Source of the DNA: Desulfofundulus thermosubterraneus DSM 16057 | GTDB taxonomy: Bacteria > Bacillota > Desulfotomaculia > Desulfotomaculales > Desulfovirgulaceae | DNA length: 64,000 nt | NCBI RefSeq assembly: GCF_900142025.1 | Contig: NZ_FQZM01000020.1 | Span: 1-64,000 of the forward strand | Reading direction: 5' to 3' | Shown: positions 27,083 through 35,328 of the stretch, piece by piece | Layout of the letters: every line of letters starts with the position of its first letter | Position numbering within the stretch: the first letter of the stretch is position 1 | Notes under the pieces: model-generated | Told to the model about the DNA's origin: nothing | Seen by the model: only the letters and a program-made list of their open reading frames with translations | The model's database searches: none | Translations under genes and position numbers: made by a program

Positions 27083-27185
27083 ATGTGTAAAAGGAGTGAG
27101 TTGAACATAGTCAAAATAGTGAGAGGTGGTGGTATATGCAAGAAAGGTAAATTTCAAGGATCTACTGAAAAAAGCGAATATTCTT

Positions 27186-27248
27186 AAAAGAGGGAAAAAT
27201 AACATGTCTAAACAAAATTCAAAAGAGGGGGAAAAATAACATGTCTAT
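27186..27248 (+). repeat. Tandem duplication of the permease ribosome site and start, giving an 11-codon leader ORF
   Basis: AAAAGAGGGAAAAATAACATGTCTA at about 27186-27210 is repeated nearly exactly at 27222-27247 with one extra G. The first copy therefore opens a small reading frame at 27204 (MSKQNSKEGEK, stop 27237-27239) with its own Shine-Dalgarno. Its stop falls one base before the permease ATG at 27241. The arrangement could couple or attenuate translation of the permease. Confidence 0.7.
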
Positions 27249-28626
27249 CTATGTTGGCAGGATGCGACCAAGCGACCCTAACGCGGAACAACCATACATT
27301 CTGGGCAAGTTAAAATTTCGTATCCCTTTCGTGCATTACCGCTGGGAATGGCCTGACGCTATCCAGGGGGCTATGCTTTGTGTAGTACCAATGGGCATCA
27401 TCGCGGCAATGACCCAAACGCTCGGCATACCCTTTGAAATTGCTTTGACCATGGTGATCATAAATAATTTCATGTACCTGCTGCATACCCATTTTGGCGA
27501 CCCCGTAGTCGCAGGTTGGATAACTCCGGGTATACCATTATACATTGCTTTTTTGACCAGTTTTACGCCCGGTCCAGAAAGACTGCAGGCCATGGTTGCC
27601 CTGCAACTCTCTGTTGCTTTTCTGTTCTTATTTTTTGGGATTACCGGTATTGCCGGAAGAGTTGTCGGCGCCATCCCGAACAGTGTCAAAGCAGGTATTT
27701 TGTTAGGGGCGGCAATCGCCTCGGTGGTAGGTGAATTCAAAGCAGGTGGCCGTATTTCACAGTTTCCGGTCAGTATTCTTTTTGGTACGGCAGTTTCCTT
27801 CTTTATGCTTTTCTCGTCAAATACAGAGTATCTCAGAGCGCGTTACGGTTTATTCCGGTTTGTTGCTCAATATGGTATCGCTATCCCCTTTGCTATTTCT
27901 TATGTGCTGGGGCTTATTATCGGGGAAGTAAAAATGCCTACAATTAGCTGGTCCATTACCCCTCTGTTCATTGGAGATATGGTCAAAACCCTTTCCCCAT
28001 TTAACATTGGCTTCCCCTCCTTTAAAACGTTCATACTGGCCCTACCTCTCGCTTTGGCCGCCTATATCATAGCTTTTGGTGACATACTGGTCGCTGCCAG
28101 TTTAATCAAAACCTGCGATGAAAAACGTAAAGACGAAAAGATAATTTTTGAACCTAACCGGACCAACATTATTACCGGAATTCGCAACACCATCGAAGGA
28201 CTCTTATTCCCCTACCTCCCTCTGGCCGGACCCCAGTGGACAGGGGGCCAGGCACTGGTAGTAAACCGCTACATTAACAGTACGCGCCAGCAGGAAGACA
28301 GCTATTGGGGAGGCGCAACCTCGATTTTTTGGGGAATGAGCATTGCTTTATTAATTGGCCCCCTCGTCTCCCTCTTTAAGCCGGGCCTCGCCATCGGCTT
28401 GTCGCTGACCTTACTGCTGCAAGGTTATTTGTGTGCTTACCTGGCCATGGAAATGATCGAAAACAATATCCAACGTGGAATAGCCGGTATCATGGGCTGC
28501 GTTTTGGCAATGAAGGGAGCGGCCTGGGGGCTGGGGACTGGTTTAGTTCTTTACTTGCTGCTGGAATATCCGTGGTTTAGAAAAGTAATTTCACCAGCTA
28601 AAACTTCAGAAGTGAATATGGATTAG
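27241..28626 (+). CDS. Multi-pass membrane permease, possibly NCS2/SLC23-like, unknown substrate
   Basis: The 461-residue product has roughly 11-13 hydrophobic segments and begins at an ATG after GAGGGGGAAAAATAAC. The block VGAIPNSVKAGILLGAAIASVVGEF recalls the half-helix and P-x-x-V-x-x-G region of NCS2/SulP-type carriers, and IPLYIAFLTSFTPGPERL lies in an extracellular loop. I cannot assign it to a defined subfamily. As last gene of the ligase-dehydratase-acd-fixABCX operon it probably imports the acid degraded by that pathway. A terminator-like hairpin follows. Confidence 0.65.
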   Translation: MSIYVGRMRPSDPNAEQPYILGKLKFRIPFVHYRWEWPDAIQGAMLCVVPMGIIAAMTQTLGIPFEIALTMVIINNFMYLLHTHFGDPVVAGWITPGIPLYIAFLTSFTPGPERLQAMVALQLSVAFLFLFFGITGIAGRVVGAIPNSVKAGILLGAAIASVVGEFKAGGRISQFPVSILFGTAVSFFMLFSSNTEYLRARYGLFRFVAQYGIAIPFAISYVLGLIIGEVKMPTISWSITPLFIGDMVKTLSPFNIGFPSFKTFILALPLALAAYIIAFGDILVAASLIKTCDEKRKDEKIIFEPNRTNIITGIRNTIEGLLFPYLPLAGPQWTGGQALVVNRYINSTRQQEDSYWGGATSIFWGMSIALLIGPLVSLFKPGLAIGLSLTLLLQGYLCAYLAMEMIENNIQRGIAGIMGCVLAMKGAAWGLGTGLVLYLLLEYPWFRKVISPAKTSEVNMD

Positions 28627-28684
28627 CGGTCCTGGAAAGTTTAGTGATGTTTCTTAAGGCGAATAAGGTATGGTACGTTCACTG

Positions 28685-28730
28685 GCGGGAAAGGAGAGGG
28701 CTAACCGCCCCGTCCTCCCGCAATTTTTAT
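28685..28730. terminator. Hairpin between convergent permease and regulator genes
   Basis: GCGGGA..GG at 28685-28694 can pair with CCTCCCGC at 28714-28721, followed on the plus strand by AATTTTTATTTC. It is placed to end the permease operon and is only a few bases from the stop of the opposing regulator gene. The stem has a bulge, so efficiency is uncertain. Confidence 0.5.
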
Positions 28731-28731
28731 T

Positions 28732-30477
28732 TCATATATTGCTTATATCAATTTGGTATTTTTTTAGTTTTAAGTAAAAGGTTCTTCGACTAATGCCCAG
28801 CGCTTTTATGGCGCTACTCTTATTTCCATATTTTTTTAACACTCTGGTAATGACATCTTTCTCCAATTTTTCGACCAGTTCAGGAAGTGTTTCTTTTTGC
28901 CATTCTGGTAACTTAATGTCATCCGCCTGGGCGTTTTTAAGGTACCAGGGAAGATGTTTTGTCGTAATCATGTCGCTGGAACAAAGGATTACGGCATGCT
29001 CAATTACATTTTTTAACTCCCGGATGTTTCCTGGCCACTCATGTTTAAGAAAAATGTTCATAACCTCAGACGATACAATCATTTTACCTTTATTGTGCTT
29101 TTTACAATAAAGCTTCAAAAAATAGTCGACAAGCAAGGGAATATCATCTTTACGCCTTTTTAAAGGCGGTAAAAAGATTGGGATTACGTTGAGCCTATAA
29201 TACAAATCCTCTCTAAACTGCTTTTTTACAACCATGGTTTCTAGATCTTTATTTGTGGCGGAGATTATGCGCACATCAACATGTACCGTCTTTTTACCAC
29301 CTATCTTTTCGATCTCCTTTTCCTGTATAACCCGCAAAAGTTTGGCTTGCATGGCCGGACTCATATCTCCTACTTCATCTAAAAAGATAGTGCCTTTCTG
29401 GGCTAGTTCAAACTTACCGGGCTTTCCCCCTTTTTTTGCCCCGGTGAAAGCGCCTTCCTCATAACCGAAAAGTTCACTTTCCAGCAATGATTCCGGAATG
29501 GCGGCGCAATTTACCTTGATAAACGGGTAATTTTTTCGAGAACTACTTTTGTGGATGGCCTCCGCCAAGAGTTCTTTTCCTACCCCGCTTTCCCCCCGGA
29601 TCATTACTACCGCGTCAGTTGGGGCAACGGTGGCAGCTAGAACCAGCGCTTCCCGAAAATAACGATTATTTCCCACGAGGGCATTAAACGCGCGGGGTAG
29701 TTTATCTTTTGATTTTAGCTCATTGTGCAAGTACTGAGCTATATCACGCATTTTCTTGAGTTCGTCACTTAAATTTATCGTTTCGTATATATTTCTAAAC
29801 ACGGATATTACTCCTTGAAGCTTTCCGTTTACGTAAAAGGGGGTAATGTTTGCCAGCACTTGGACACCAATAGACTCAATTAGAATCTTTTGATTAAGAA
29901 CGGGAGGGTGGCCCTTTAAAACCTTTAAACACATCGAAGTAGGTTCTATATCTTCCATCTTCTTCCCTAGTATTTTACCCGCCGGAACACCCACAATGTT
30001 TGTATAGGCATGGTTTACATAAATTATCGTACCGGTGTAATCAATAATGATGATTGCTTCGTACATGGCATCAAAGATATTTGGAAAAAAAGGAGCATAA
30101 TCTTTTATCCTAGAGAGCATGTGTACGGCCCTATTTTTCCAAGATACGGCGCCAATCAACTTCTTCTCCTGATCAATTACATAGACGACCCCTTTGTTAC
30201 CTTCCTTAAAGTAGGAGACCAACTCGAAAGCGTTTTCGTTAAATAAGATGGTATCTTTAACCGGCTCAATTAGCGAACGCAATTTATGAGCTGGAGTTCC
30301 TTGATCAAGGTTGTACCTATTAATTTTACCTAACAAACACCCCTTCTCATCAACAACTAAAATGAATCCCCCTTCAACAAAATTTTCCGCAGCTTCATTA
30401 AGATAATGCTCACCATCAGCCAGTTTTACAATAGGTAGCGCCTCAAGAGAGAGGTCCATTATGTCCCGGACTAACAA
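28732..30477 (-). CDS. Sigma54-dependent transcriptional activator with CBS and PAS sensor domains
   Basis: The start is a TTG preceded by AAGGAGG. The 581-residue protein has a CBS domain pair (about 1-125), a PAS domain (about 130-240, with FDAMYEAIIIIDYTGTIIYV), and a AAA+ domain (about 265-500) containing Walker A GESGVGKE, the sigma54 contact loop GAFTGA, Walker B GTIFLDEVGD and R-fingers. A Fis-type helix-turn-helix (NKSSAIKALGISRRTFYLKL) forms the C-terminus. It activates sigma54 promoters in response to a small ligand sensed by PAS or CBS (the latter often bind adenylates). Located convergent to the acid-degradation operon, it is the obvious candidate regulator of that operon, although I found no good -24/-12 site. 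Confidence 0.9.
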   Translation of the reverse strand: MLVRDIMDLSLEALPIVKLADGEHYLNEAAENFVEGGFILVVDEKGCLLGKINRYNLDQGTPAHKLRSLIEPVKDTILFNENAFELVSYFKEGNKGVVYVIDQEKKLIGAVSWKNRAVHMLSRIKDYAPFFPNIFDAMYEAIIIIDYTGTIIYVNHAYTNIVGVPAGKILGKKMEDIEPTSMCLKVLKGHPPVLNQKILIESIGVQVLANITPFYVNGKLQGVISVFRNIYETINLSDELKKMRDIAQYLHNELKSKDKLPRAFNALVGNNRYFREALVLAATVAPTDAVVMIRGESGVGKELLAEAIHKSSSRKNYPFIKVNCAAIPESLLESELFGYEEGAFTGAKKGGKPGKFELAQKGTIFLDEVGDMSPAMQAKLLRVIQEKEIEKIGGKKTVHVDVRIISATNKDLETMVVKKQFREDLYYRLNVIPIFLPPLKRRKDDIPLLVDYFLKLYCKKHNKGKMIVSSEVMNIFLKHEWPGNIRELKNVIEHAVILCSSDMITTKHLPWYLKNAQADDIKLPEWQKETLPELVEKLEKDVITRVLKKYGNKSSAIKALGISRRTFYLKLKKYQIDISNI

Positions 30478-30760
30478 CTTTTCCTTACCTCCTTGATCTT
30501 CCGGTGCTCCGGCATTTTGAGTTAGAAAGCGGCTTTTATTCCTAGTAATTGAATAATCTGAATAATCTATCTTTTCTATGGTTAACAGGGCAACGACCTA
30601 ATAAAGATTTTTACAGTCTCCGGTTTTTAGAAGCACGCTTACTGATAAGTCGGTTCGCAGTCAACCCTGTGGATGCTTTGCCGTTTTTCCACCCCGACCA
30701 AAAATCCTGTACGATATGGTTAGCAACATTCTCTATGGCGTACGGGAGGTTGAAAGGAGA

Positions 30761-31053
30761 ATGATCAAGGTGGACACCAAAGATCACATAATTGAGTTGT
30801 ACTTCAAGGAAGGCCTATCCATTCGGGCTAGTAGCCGGATGTTGAAGGTGGCCCGCAAAACCGTCCGGCGGGCACTGGCCGATGCCGAACCGACATACCG
30901 ATTTAACCAAAGATGAGCCCAATGCGGTCATTGGCCTATTCCTCTCCATCATACACCAGTGGCTGGAGGAAGATCAACAGCGCCCACCCAAACAGCACCA
31001 CACGGCCAGGCGCATTTTTGAACGGCTAAGGGACGAGCACAACTACCAGGGCA
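30761..31053 (+). pseudogene. IS21-family transposase IstA, N-terminal fragment with frameshift
   Basis: From the ATG at 30761 the frame encodes KVDTKDHIIELYFKEGLSIR and ASSRMLKVARKTVRRALADAEP, the N-terminal helix-turn-helix region of IS21 IstA. A frame change near 30890 is needed to continue with KDEPNAVIGLFLSIIHQWLEED and ARRIFERLRDEHNYQGS. The DDE catalytic core and IstB are absent. At about 31053 the text switches to a copy of the thermonuclease tail, so the fragment was recombined with unrelated DNA. Confidence 0.75.
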
Positions 31054-31269
31054 GTTTCGTGCAGCTGTAGCGGGAAGCCCGGAAAAAGAAACGGGGTCTG
31101 TGGGGCCTGGAGGTTAAGGAGGTATTACATCGGTAGTGCCCACGGCAAGAAATTCCACCGCCCTGACTGCGAATATGGCCGGCAGACAGCTCCGGACAGC
31201 CGGGTGAGGTTTGCCATCCAGTAAGAGTCCTAGATGCCGGATGAGCCCTGCAATGCCTGCAAGTCGTAA
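31054..31269 (+). pseudogene. Decayed duplicate of the thermonuclease C-terminal coding region
   Basis: The stretch from TTCGTGCAGCTG to the TAA at 31267-31269 closely parallels bases about 9519-9736 of the nuclease gene. It encodes remnants of REARKKKRGLWGLEVKE, GKKFHRPDCEYGRQTAP and EPCNACKS. A CAG to TAG change, a small deletion near GGAGGTATTACATCGG and a CAG-TAA change break it. It is a partial ectopic copy joined to the IS21 fragment. Confidence 0.85.
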
Positions 31270-31468
31270 ATAGGTGTTGAACTGCGTATGTGTAAAAGCC
31301 TGTCCAGCTGGTTGTTATGTAGCGGCAGGATTTATAGGCATTAAGGGCGAACGTATCAATTAAAAAACACAAAATAAATTTTTCAAAAAGACTAATAAAC
31401 TGTGCTTTTTGAAGTGGTTACAAAATATTATACAAAATATTGCAAACATGAAAAAGGGAGGATTTTAT

Positions 31469-32095
31469 ATGAATATCCTGGCGATTAATGGCAGCCACCG
31501 TAAGGGAAAGAACACTGCCGTCATGTTGCAAGCGGTTCTGGACGAAGCCGCCAGGGCCGGCGCGGAGACGGAACTGGTGGAACTTACCGATTACAACATC
31601 AAGCCCTGTCTGGCCTGCAACCGTTGCCTGGGCAAAACGGAATGTTCCATCAAAGACGATGACATGGGCGTGCTGGCCGAGAAAATGCTGGCGGCCGACG
31701 GGATTGTACTCGGTTCCCCGGTATACTGGTCTAATGTGACCGGCCTGATGAAAAATTTTATCGACCGTACCCGCTGGATGCACATGGCCAGGAACCTGCT
31801 TCACGGCAAGGTGGGGGGAGCGGTTACCCACGCCGGCCTGCGGAACGGGGGGCAGGAACACGCCCTGGCCATTATAGAGCGCTTCCTGGTTGCCCAGGGG
31901 CTTATTCTGGTCGATACCCGCGACCAGGAAAGCGGTATCTGCAACGGTGGGGCCATGGGAACCATGTTTAACAACTTGGAGGAAGGCAAGATTTCCTGGA
32001 AACGGGGCGTGCACGAGGATTTGCTGGCCCTAGAGGAATGCCGCCGTTTGGGGCGCAATATGGTAGAGATGATTAAACGTCTTGGCCGGGCTTAA
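31469..32095 (+). CDS. NADPH-dependent FMN reductase / flavodoxin-fold iron-sulfur flavoprotein
   Basis: The ATG at 31469 follows GGGAGGATTTTAT. The 208-residue protein begins NILAINGSHRKGKNTAVML, the phosphate-binding loop of flavodoxin-like FMN reductases. It also has PCLACNRCLGKTEC, the Cys cluster seen in iron-sulfur flavoproteins and relatives, and the FMN contact GSPVYWSNVTGLMKNFIDR. It probably reduces flavin, quinone or a metal in the cytosol. The frame extends upstream to 31409 without a better start. No clear operon partner. Confidence 0.85.
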   Translation: MNILAINGSHRKGKNTAVMLQAVLDEAARAGAETELVELTDYNIKPCLACNRCLGKTECSIKDDDMGVLAEKMLAADGIVLGSPVYWSNVTGLMKNFIDRTRWMHMARNLLHGKVGGAVTHAGLRNGGQEHALAIIERFLVAQGLILVDTRDQESGICNGGAMGTMFNNLEEGKISWKRGVHEDLLALEECRRLGRNMVEMIKRLGRA

Positions 32096-32159
32096 GAAAG
32101 GCTTGGAAACAACCTGGAACGTCGCGCGCGACGGTGGTGCGCCAGGCCCTTCGGGTAGA

Positions 32160-32194
32160 GAAGAAAAAACCGGTCATCCTTTCGGCTGACCGGT
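32160..32194 (-). terminator. Rho-independent terminator for the small membrane protein gene
   Basis: ACCGGTCA (32169-32176) pairs perfectly with TGACCGGT (32187-32194). Reading the minus strand, the stem is followed by a run of six T (complement of the A-run at 32163-32168). It lies 38 bases past the stop of the 38-residue protein gene. Confidence 0.7.
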
Positions 32195-32231
32195 CAAAAG
32201 AATGACTTGCACGAAGGACGGTTGGGTCCTT

Positions 32232-32348
32232 TTAGAAAATGATCACCAGTATCCCGGCAATGAATACCAGCACGCCCAGGAAGGCTATGATTATACCAAG
32301 AATCAACTCGACGATGGGATTGAAACGCTTGGTTTCAACATCCGGCAT
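32232..32348 (-). CDS. 38-residue single-pass membrane protein
   Basis: A short frame starts at the ATG whose complement is 32346-32348, with AGGGGGGAA about 6 bases upstream, and ends at the TAA at 32232-32234. The product has a charged N-terminus (MPDVETKRFNPIVE) and one long hydrophobic helix (LILGIIIAFLGVLVFIAGIL). A perfect ribosome site, its own terminator downstream and another terminator upstream support a real independent gene. Function unknown; it resembles the many uncharacterised small membrane proteins of Firmicutes. Confidence 0.7.
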   Translation of the reverse strand: MPDVETKRFNPIVELILGIIIAFLGVLVFIAGILVIIF

Positions 32349-32423
32349 GTATTGTTCCCCCCTTTTTTTGTTATTATATTATGTTTTTTTGCAGACAAAT
32401 GTTACCAACAAGGGCTTTTTAAA

Positions 32424-32460
32424 GTAAAAAAGCATCCCCCGTAAAACCGGGGAATGCTTT
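32424..32460 (-). terminator. Rho-independent terminator after the zinc-ribbon gene
   Basis: AAAGCAT-CCCC (32429-32439) pairs with GGGG-A-ATGCTTT (32449-32460). On the minus strand the stem is followed by TTTTTTACTTT. It ends transcription from the gene at 32475-32852. Confidence 0.75.
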
Positions 32461-32474
32461 CCTCTTGAACCTCG

Positions 32475-32852
32475 CTAGCATTGTTCCTGCTTGGCAAAAA
32501 CTTTCCCGCAGCGGCAGCCGTAAGTGACCAGGTGGCAGTTCCGGCGCTCCTGGACGCTTAATATGCGCACCCTGCTGGAGAGGCCGTACAGTTTTTCGCC
32601 GCACTGGGGGCAGACCGTGCCCGTGACATATTTGCGCGCCCGCACCACCGAGTAACCCGGCGTACGGGTGGCCTCCACCACGTAGTCGGGAAAAGAGAAC
32701 TTGGTGATACGGTAGCGGTCCAGCACCGCCCGGATGGTTTTCAGCATGGTGTCCCGGGCGCGTCCGGTCTGGCTGGTGAGAAAAACGTGGATGGCGGTTT
32801 GGATCACTTGCTGGTCTTCCGTGCTGGGGAAGGGGTAGATTTTGGCCGGCAT
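32475..32852 (-). CDS. Hypothetical zinc-ribbon protein
   Basis: The 125-residue cytosolic protein has no family I can name. Its C-terminal half holds CPQCGEKLYG and, 30 residues later, CRCGKVFAKQ with an intervening NCHLV, which together look like a zinc ribbon. ATG at 32852 is chosen (AGCAGGTG 8 bases upstream); a GTG three codons earlier is an alternative. It is flanked by a strong terminator and possibly cotranscribed with the SWIM-like gene upstream on the same strand. Confidence 0.6.
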   Translation of the reverse strand: MPAKIYPFPSTEDQQVIQTAIHVFLTSQTGRARDTMLKTIRAVLDRYRITKFSFPDYVVEATRTPGYSVVRARKYVTGTVCPQCGEKLYGLSSRVRILSVQERRNCHLVTYGCRCGKVFAKQEQC

Positions 32853-32979
32853 CTTACACACACCTGCTCTTTATGTTTCTTTATGTTCCGGTTTTCAGGA
32901 CAGGCCGGGTTGTCCACATTTGGGTTAAAAAAGTTTTTGCTCCCCGGAATTCCTGCTTCACCAGATTATTATTTCCAAT

Positions 32980-33243
32980 TTAGTGCCCGCAAATAACCTG
33001 TTCGGAGCCGGGGTCGGCGCGGCGGGCCTGCTTTAGTACCTGCCGTACTGCTTCTATGTGCCGGCAGCGATAGTCCGGGTCAAGGCGGGAGCGAAAACGA
33101 AAAGTGCAGCATGTACAGCTGTCGGGTGTGGTGGTTAGTTCAATCCGGCAATCCACTTCAACTACATGGGCTACCCGCGGGGAAACAAAGTAGACGACCA
33201 GGTCGTTGACCAGAAATGGGGTTTTAACTACGTTTGCGGCCAT
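32980..33243 (-). CDS. Small protein with SWIM-like zinc finger
   Basis: An 87-residue product starts at an ATG behind AAGGAGAATTCCC. The segment CTCCTFRFRSRLDPDYRCRHIEAV fits the C-x-C-x(n)-C-x-H pattern of SWIM zinc fingers, which bind DNA or proteins. The N-terminal 45 residues are beta-rich with no recognisable motif. Same strand as the zinc-ribbon gene, 127 bases upstream of it. Function unknown. Confidence 0.6.
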   Translation of the reverse strand: MAANVVKTPFLVNDLVVYFVSPRVAHVVEVDCRIELTTTPDSCTCCTFRFRSRLDPDYRCRHIEAVRQVLKQARRADPGSEQVICGH

Positions 33244-33396
33244 GGGAATTCTCCTTAAACATGTACAAAATAAATAGGTAGTACCGCCTGTTTCGCCTGG
33301 TTCTTATAAAACATAAATTGGCCATGAGCAGGGATTATTCCTGCCTCAAATTTAAACGATTTAAATATTATATTGTAGAAATAAGTAGGATAATAC

Positions 33397-34068
33397 CTAT
33401 CCCTGCACCCGCCGGTAAGTTACATAGGAATATATCGCGCTTATTGCCGCGGCGCCAATGATCGCCCCCACACCCAGCACAAAGTTGGTGGGGGCAGGCA
33501 GGAAGGCCGCCACCACGGCCACCAGCCCGGCCAGGACAAAAACCGGGCCCGCGAAACGGTGGGTGCGCCGCCAGACTTCTTCGCTGGCCAGGGTCCAGGG
33601 TGTACGGATGCCGAAAAAGTAATTGAACCGTACCCGGGTTAGATAGTTCCCGGTGATGACCAAAAAAACACCCAGGGCCAGGGGGGTAAGCCGGCTGACC
33701 AGATCCGCCGGCCCTCCCAGGGCTACGGCCAGGATCATGGCGTGGAGCGTGGCAAAAAAGAAGACCAGCCCCAGGCGCACCGCCCGGTAAGCTTCCGGGA
33801 AACGGAGGTAATTGTTTCGTTTGGGATCAATGTAAGGGGCGAAGAGCATGCTCAGATAAATTCCCCCGGTAAGCAGGGGCAGGGCGAAGGCCCCCCAGAA
33901 TCGGGAGAAATAGGAGTCTACCTCCCCCCGCAGGTTCCAGTGTGCCGGTACCAGCTCCGGGAGGTACGGGTAGGTTGCCGCGCCGGCAATAAACATCACC
34001 AGCAGCACGGCCAGGGCCGGCCAATCACCGACCACCATCTTACGGTCGACACGGTAATTATTTTCCAT
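33397..34068 (-). CDS. sdpI: SdpI-family integral membrane protein
   Basis: The 223-residue protein has a DUF1648-type N-terminal part (YLPELVPAHWNLRGEVDSYFSRFWGAF) and an SdpI domain (ITGNYLTRVRFNYFFGIRTPWTLASEEVWRRTHRFAG), with about six membrane helices. In Bacillus subtilis SdpI gives immunity to the SdpC toxin and sequesters the repressor SdpR at the membrane. Here the repressor gene lies upstream and overlaps by 11 bases, but no sdpABC toxin genes are in the window. Confidence 0.85.
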   Translation of the reverse strand: MENNYRVDRKMVVGDWPALAVLLVMFIAGAATYPYLPELVPAHWNLRGEVDSYFSRFWGAFALPLLTGGIYLSMLFAPYIDPKRNNYLRFPEAYRAVRLGLVFFFATLHAMILAVALGGPADLVSRLTPLALGVFLVITGNYLTRVRFNYFFGIRTPWTLASEEVWRRTHRFAGPVFVLAGLVAVVAAFLPAPTNFVLGVGAIIGAAAISAIYSYVTYRRVQG

Positions 34069-34381
34069 TGTCCAACTCCTCCCTTCCTTTGTGGCGGTCC
34101 CGGCCGGTAAGGGAACTTAACATCTCAAATACCCAGCCGGTAACATCCTGGAAAACGGTAGTGTTTAGCGAATAGACGACAAATTGTCCCCTCTTCTCAT
34201 CTGCTACCAGGCCGGCCTCTTTGAGGATATTCAGGTGGTGGGAGATGGTGGGCCGGGAAAGGGAAAAGGCGCGGGCAATCTCGCCGGCGGTCATGTCTCC
34301 CCGGGCCAGGAGGCGGAGGATTTCCCGCCGCGTGTCGTCTCCCAGTGCCTTGAAGACCATGCTCAGTCCCATGGTAGTCAC
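34058..34381 (-). CDS. sdpR: ArsR-family repressor, SdpR type
   Basis: The 107-residue winged-helix protein has FKALGDDTRREILRLLARGD, GEIARAFSLSRPTISHHLNIL (recognition helix) and GLVADEKRGQFVVYSLNTT (wing). It lacks the metal-binding Cys motif of ArsR sensors, which fits SdpR, whose activity is set by sequestration by SdpI. It is the first gene of the sdpRI operon and probably autoregulated from the promoter at 34420-34448. Confidence 0.85.
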   Translation of the reverse strand: MTTMGLSMVFKALGDDTRREILRLLARGDMTAGEIARAFSLSRPTISHHLNILKEAGLVADEKRGQFVVYSLNTTVFQDVTGWVFEMLSSLTGRDRHKGREELDNGK

Positions 34382-34419
34382 GTCCTTCCGGACATTTCGA
34401 ATGATATCAAATTAAGCTC

Positions 34420-34448
34420 ATTATATAATTAGTTTATTTCCCTGTCAA
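34420..34448 (-). promoter_or_regulatory. Sigma-A promoter of sdpRI
   Basis: On the minus strand TTGACA (complement of 34443-34448) is separated by exactly 17 bases from TATAAT (complement of 34420-34425), a full consensus match. The AT-rich inverted repeats between 34405 and 34430 are candidate operator sequence for SdpR. Confidence 0.8.
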
Positions 34449-34704
34449 GTTGATAATGGTATTCTATACATGTCTAAATAGTTATGATGTAGCAGGCCCG
34501 GAAACTACAGGTTTACTTTTGTTGATGCCGGGGCTTCAAGCCAGTTTTTGCCCATAAAACAGGCCTGCGGTATGGCAGGCTCGAAAGGTTTTGGAACGAC
34601 CATGTCTTAAAACAAGCTTACTCTTGAATAATTGCGGCCAATGACAAACTATGCGAAAGGGCCTGCCAGAAGGACAAGCCCTTAAAGCCGTTTTTTTTTT
34701 AGGG

Positions 34705-35298
34705 TCAGCCGTCCTTTGCCGCCAGGGCCCGGAAAAGCAGCCGGTAAACCTCCGGCGCCAGGGCCACCAGGCTGTAGTGCCGGTGGGACATCACCCAGCA
34801 GGTGGCCACCTCGTCCATGGTTCCGAAGATCATCTGCCGGGCCAGGCGCACGTCCAGGTCGGCCCGGAACTCCCCGGTTTCGATGCCGCGGGAAACAATC
34901 CCCTCGATGAGCCGGGAATAAGCCCTCAGGGGTTCGGTTATGCCCTGGCGAATGGTGGGGTCCGACTGCCGCAGTTGTATTTGCATTACCGTGGCCAGGT
35001 GGCGGTCGGCCTCCAGCCTGGTGAAGTGCAACTGGATCAGGCGGGCCAGTTGCTCCGCGGCTCCGGTACAGGCCTGCAGTTCCTGCTTTGCCGCCGCAAT
35101 AAACTCGCCCATCTTCACCTTGAACAGGGAAATGAGCACATCTTCCTTGTTGTGGAAGTAAAGGTAGATGGTGCCGTCGGCTACCCCCGCCTCCCGGGCG
35201 ATTTTGGAAACCTGGGCGTTGTGGTAGCCGTTTTCGGCAATTACCTTTACCGCCGCTTCAATAATAGCCCTGTACTTGTCGCCGCTTCTCCTGGCCAC
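34705..35298 (-). CDS. TetR-family regulator of fatty-acid degradation (FadR-like)
   Basis: The 197-residue protein has an N-terminal TetR helix-turn-helix (IIEAAVKVIAENGYHNAQVSK, VADGTIYLYFHNKEDVL) and a C-terminal ligand domain like those of Gram-positive FadR regulators (DVRLARQMIFGTMDEVATCWV). It is the last gene of the fadB-fadA-fadE operon, 30 bases after the acyl-CoA dehydrogenase. It probably binds the palindrome at 40790-40809 and is released by long-chain acyl-CoA. Confidence 0.85.
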   Translation of the reverse strand: MARRSGDKYRAIIEAAVKVIAENGYHNAQVSKIAREAGVADGTIYLYFHNKEDVLISLFKVKMGEFIAAAKQELQACTGAAEQLARLIQLHFTRLEADRHLATVMQIQLRQSDPTIRQGITEPLRAYSRLIEGIVSRGIETGEFRADLDVRLARQMIFGTMDEVATCWVMSHRHYSLVALAPEVYRLLFRALAAKDG

Positions 35299-35328
35299 GT
35301 GTAAACTCCTTTCCCGTGCTGGGGAATA

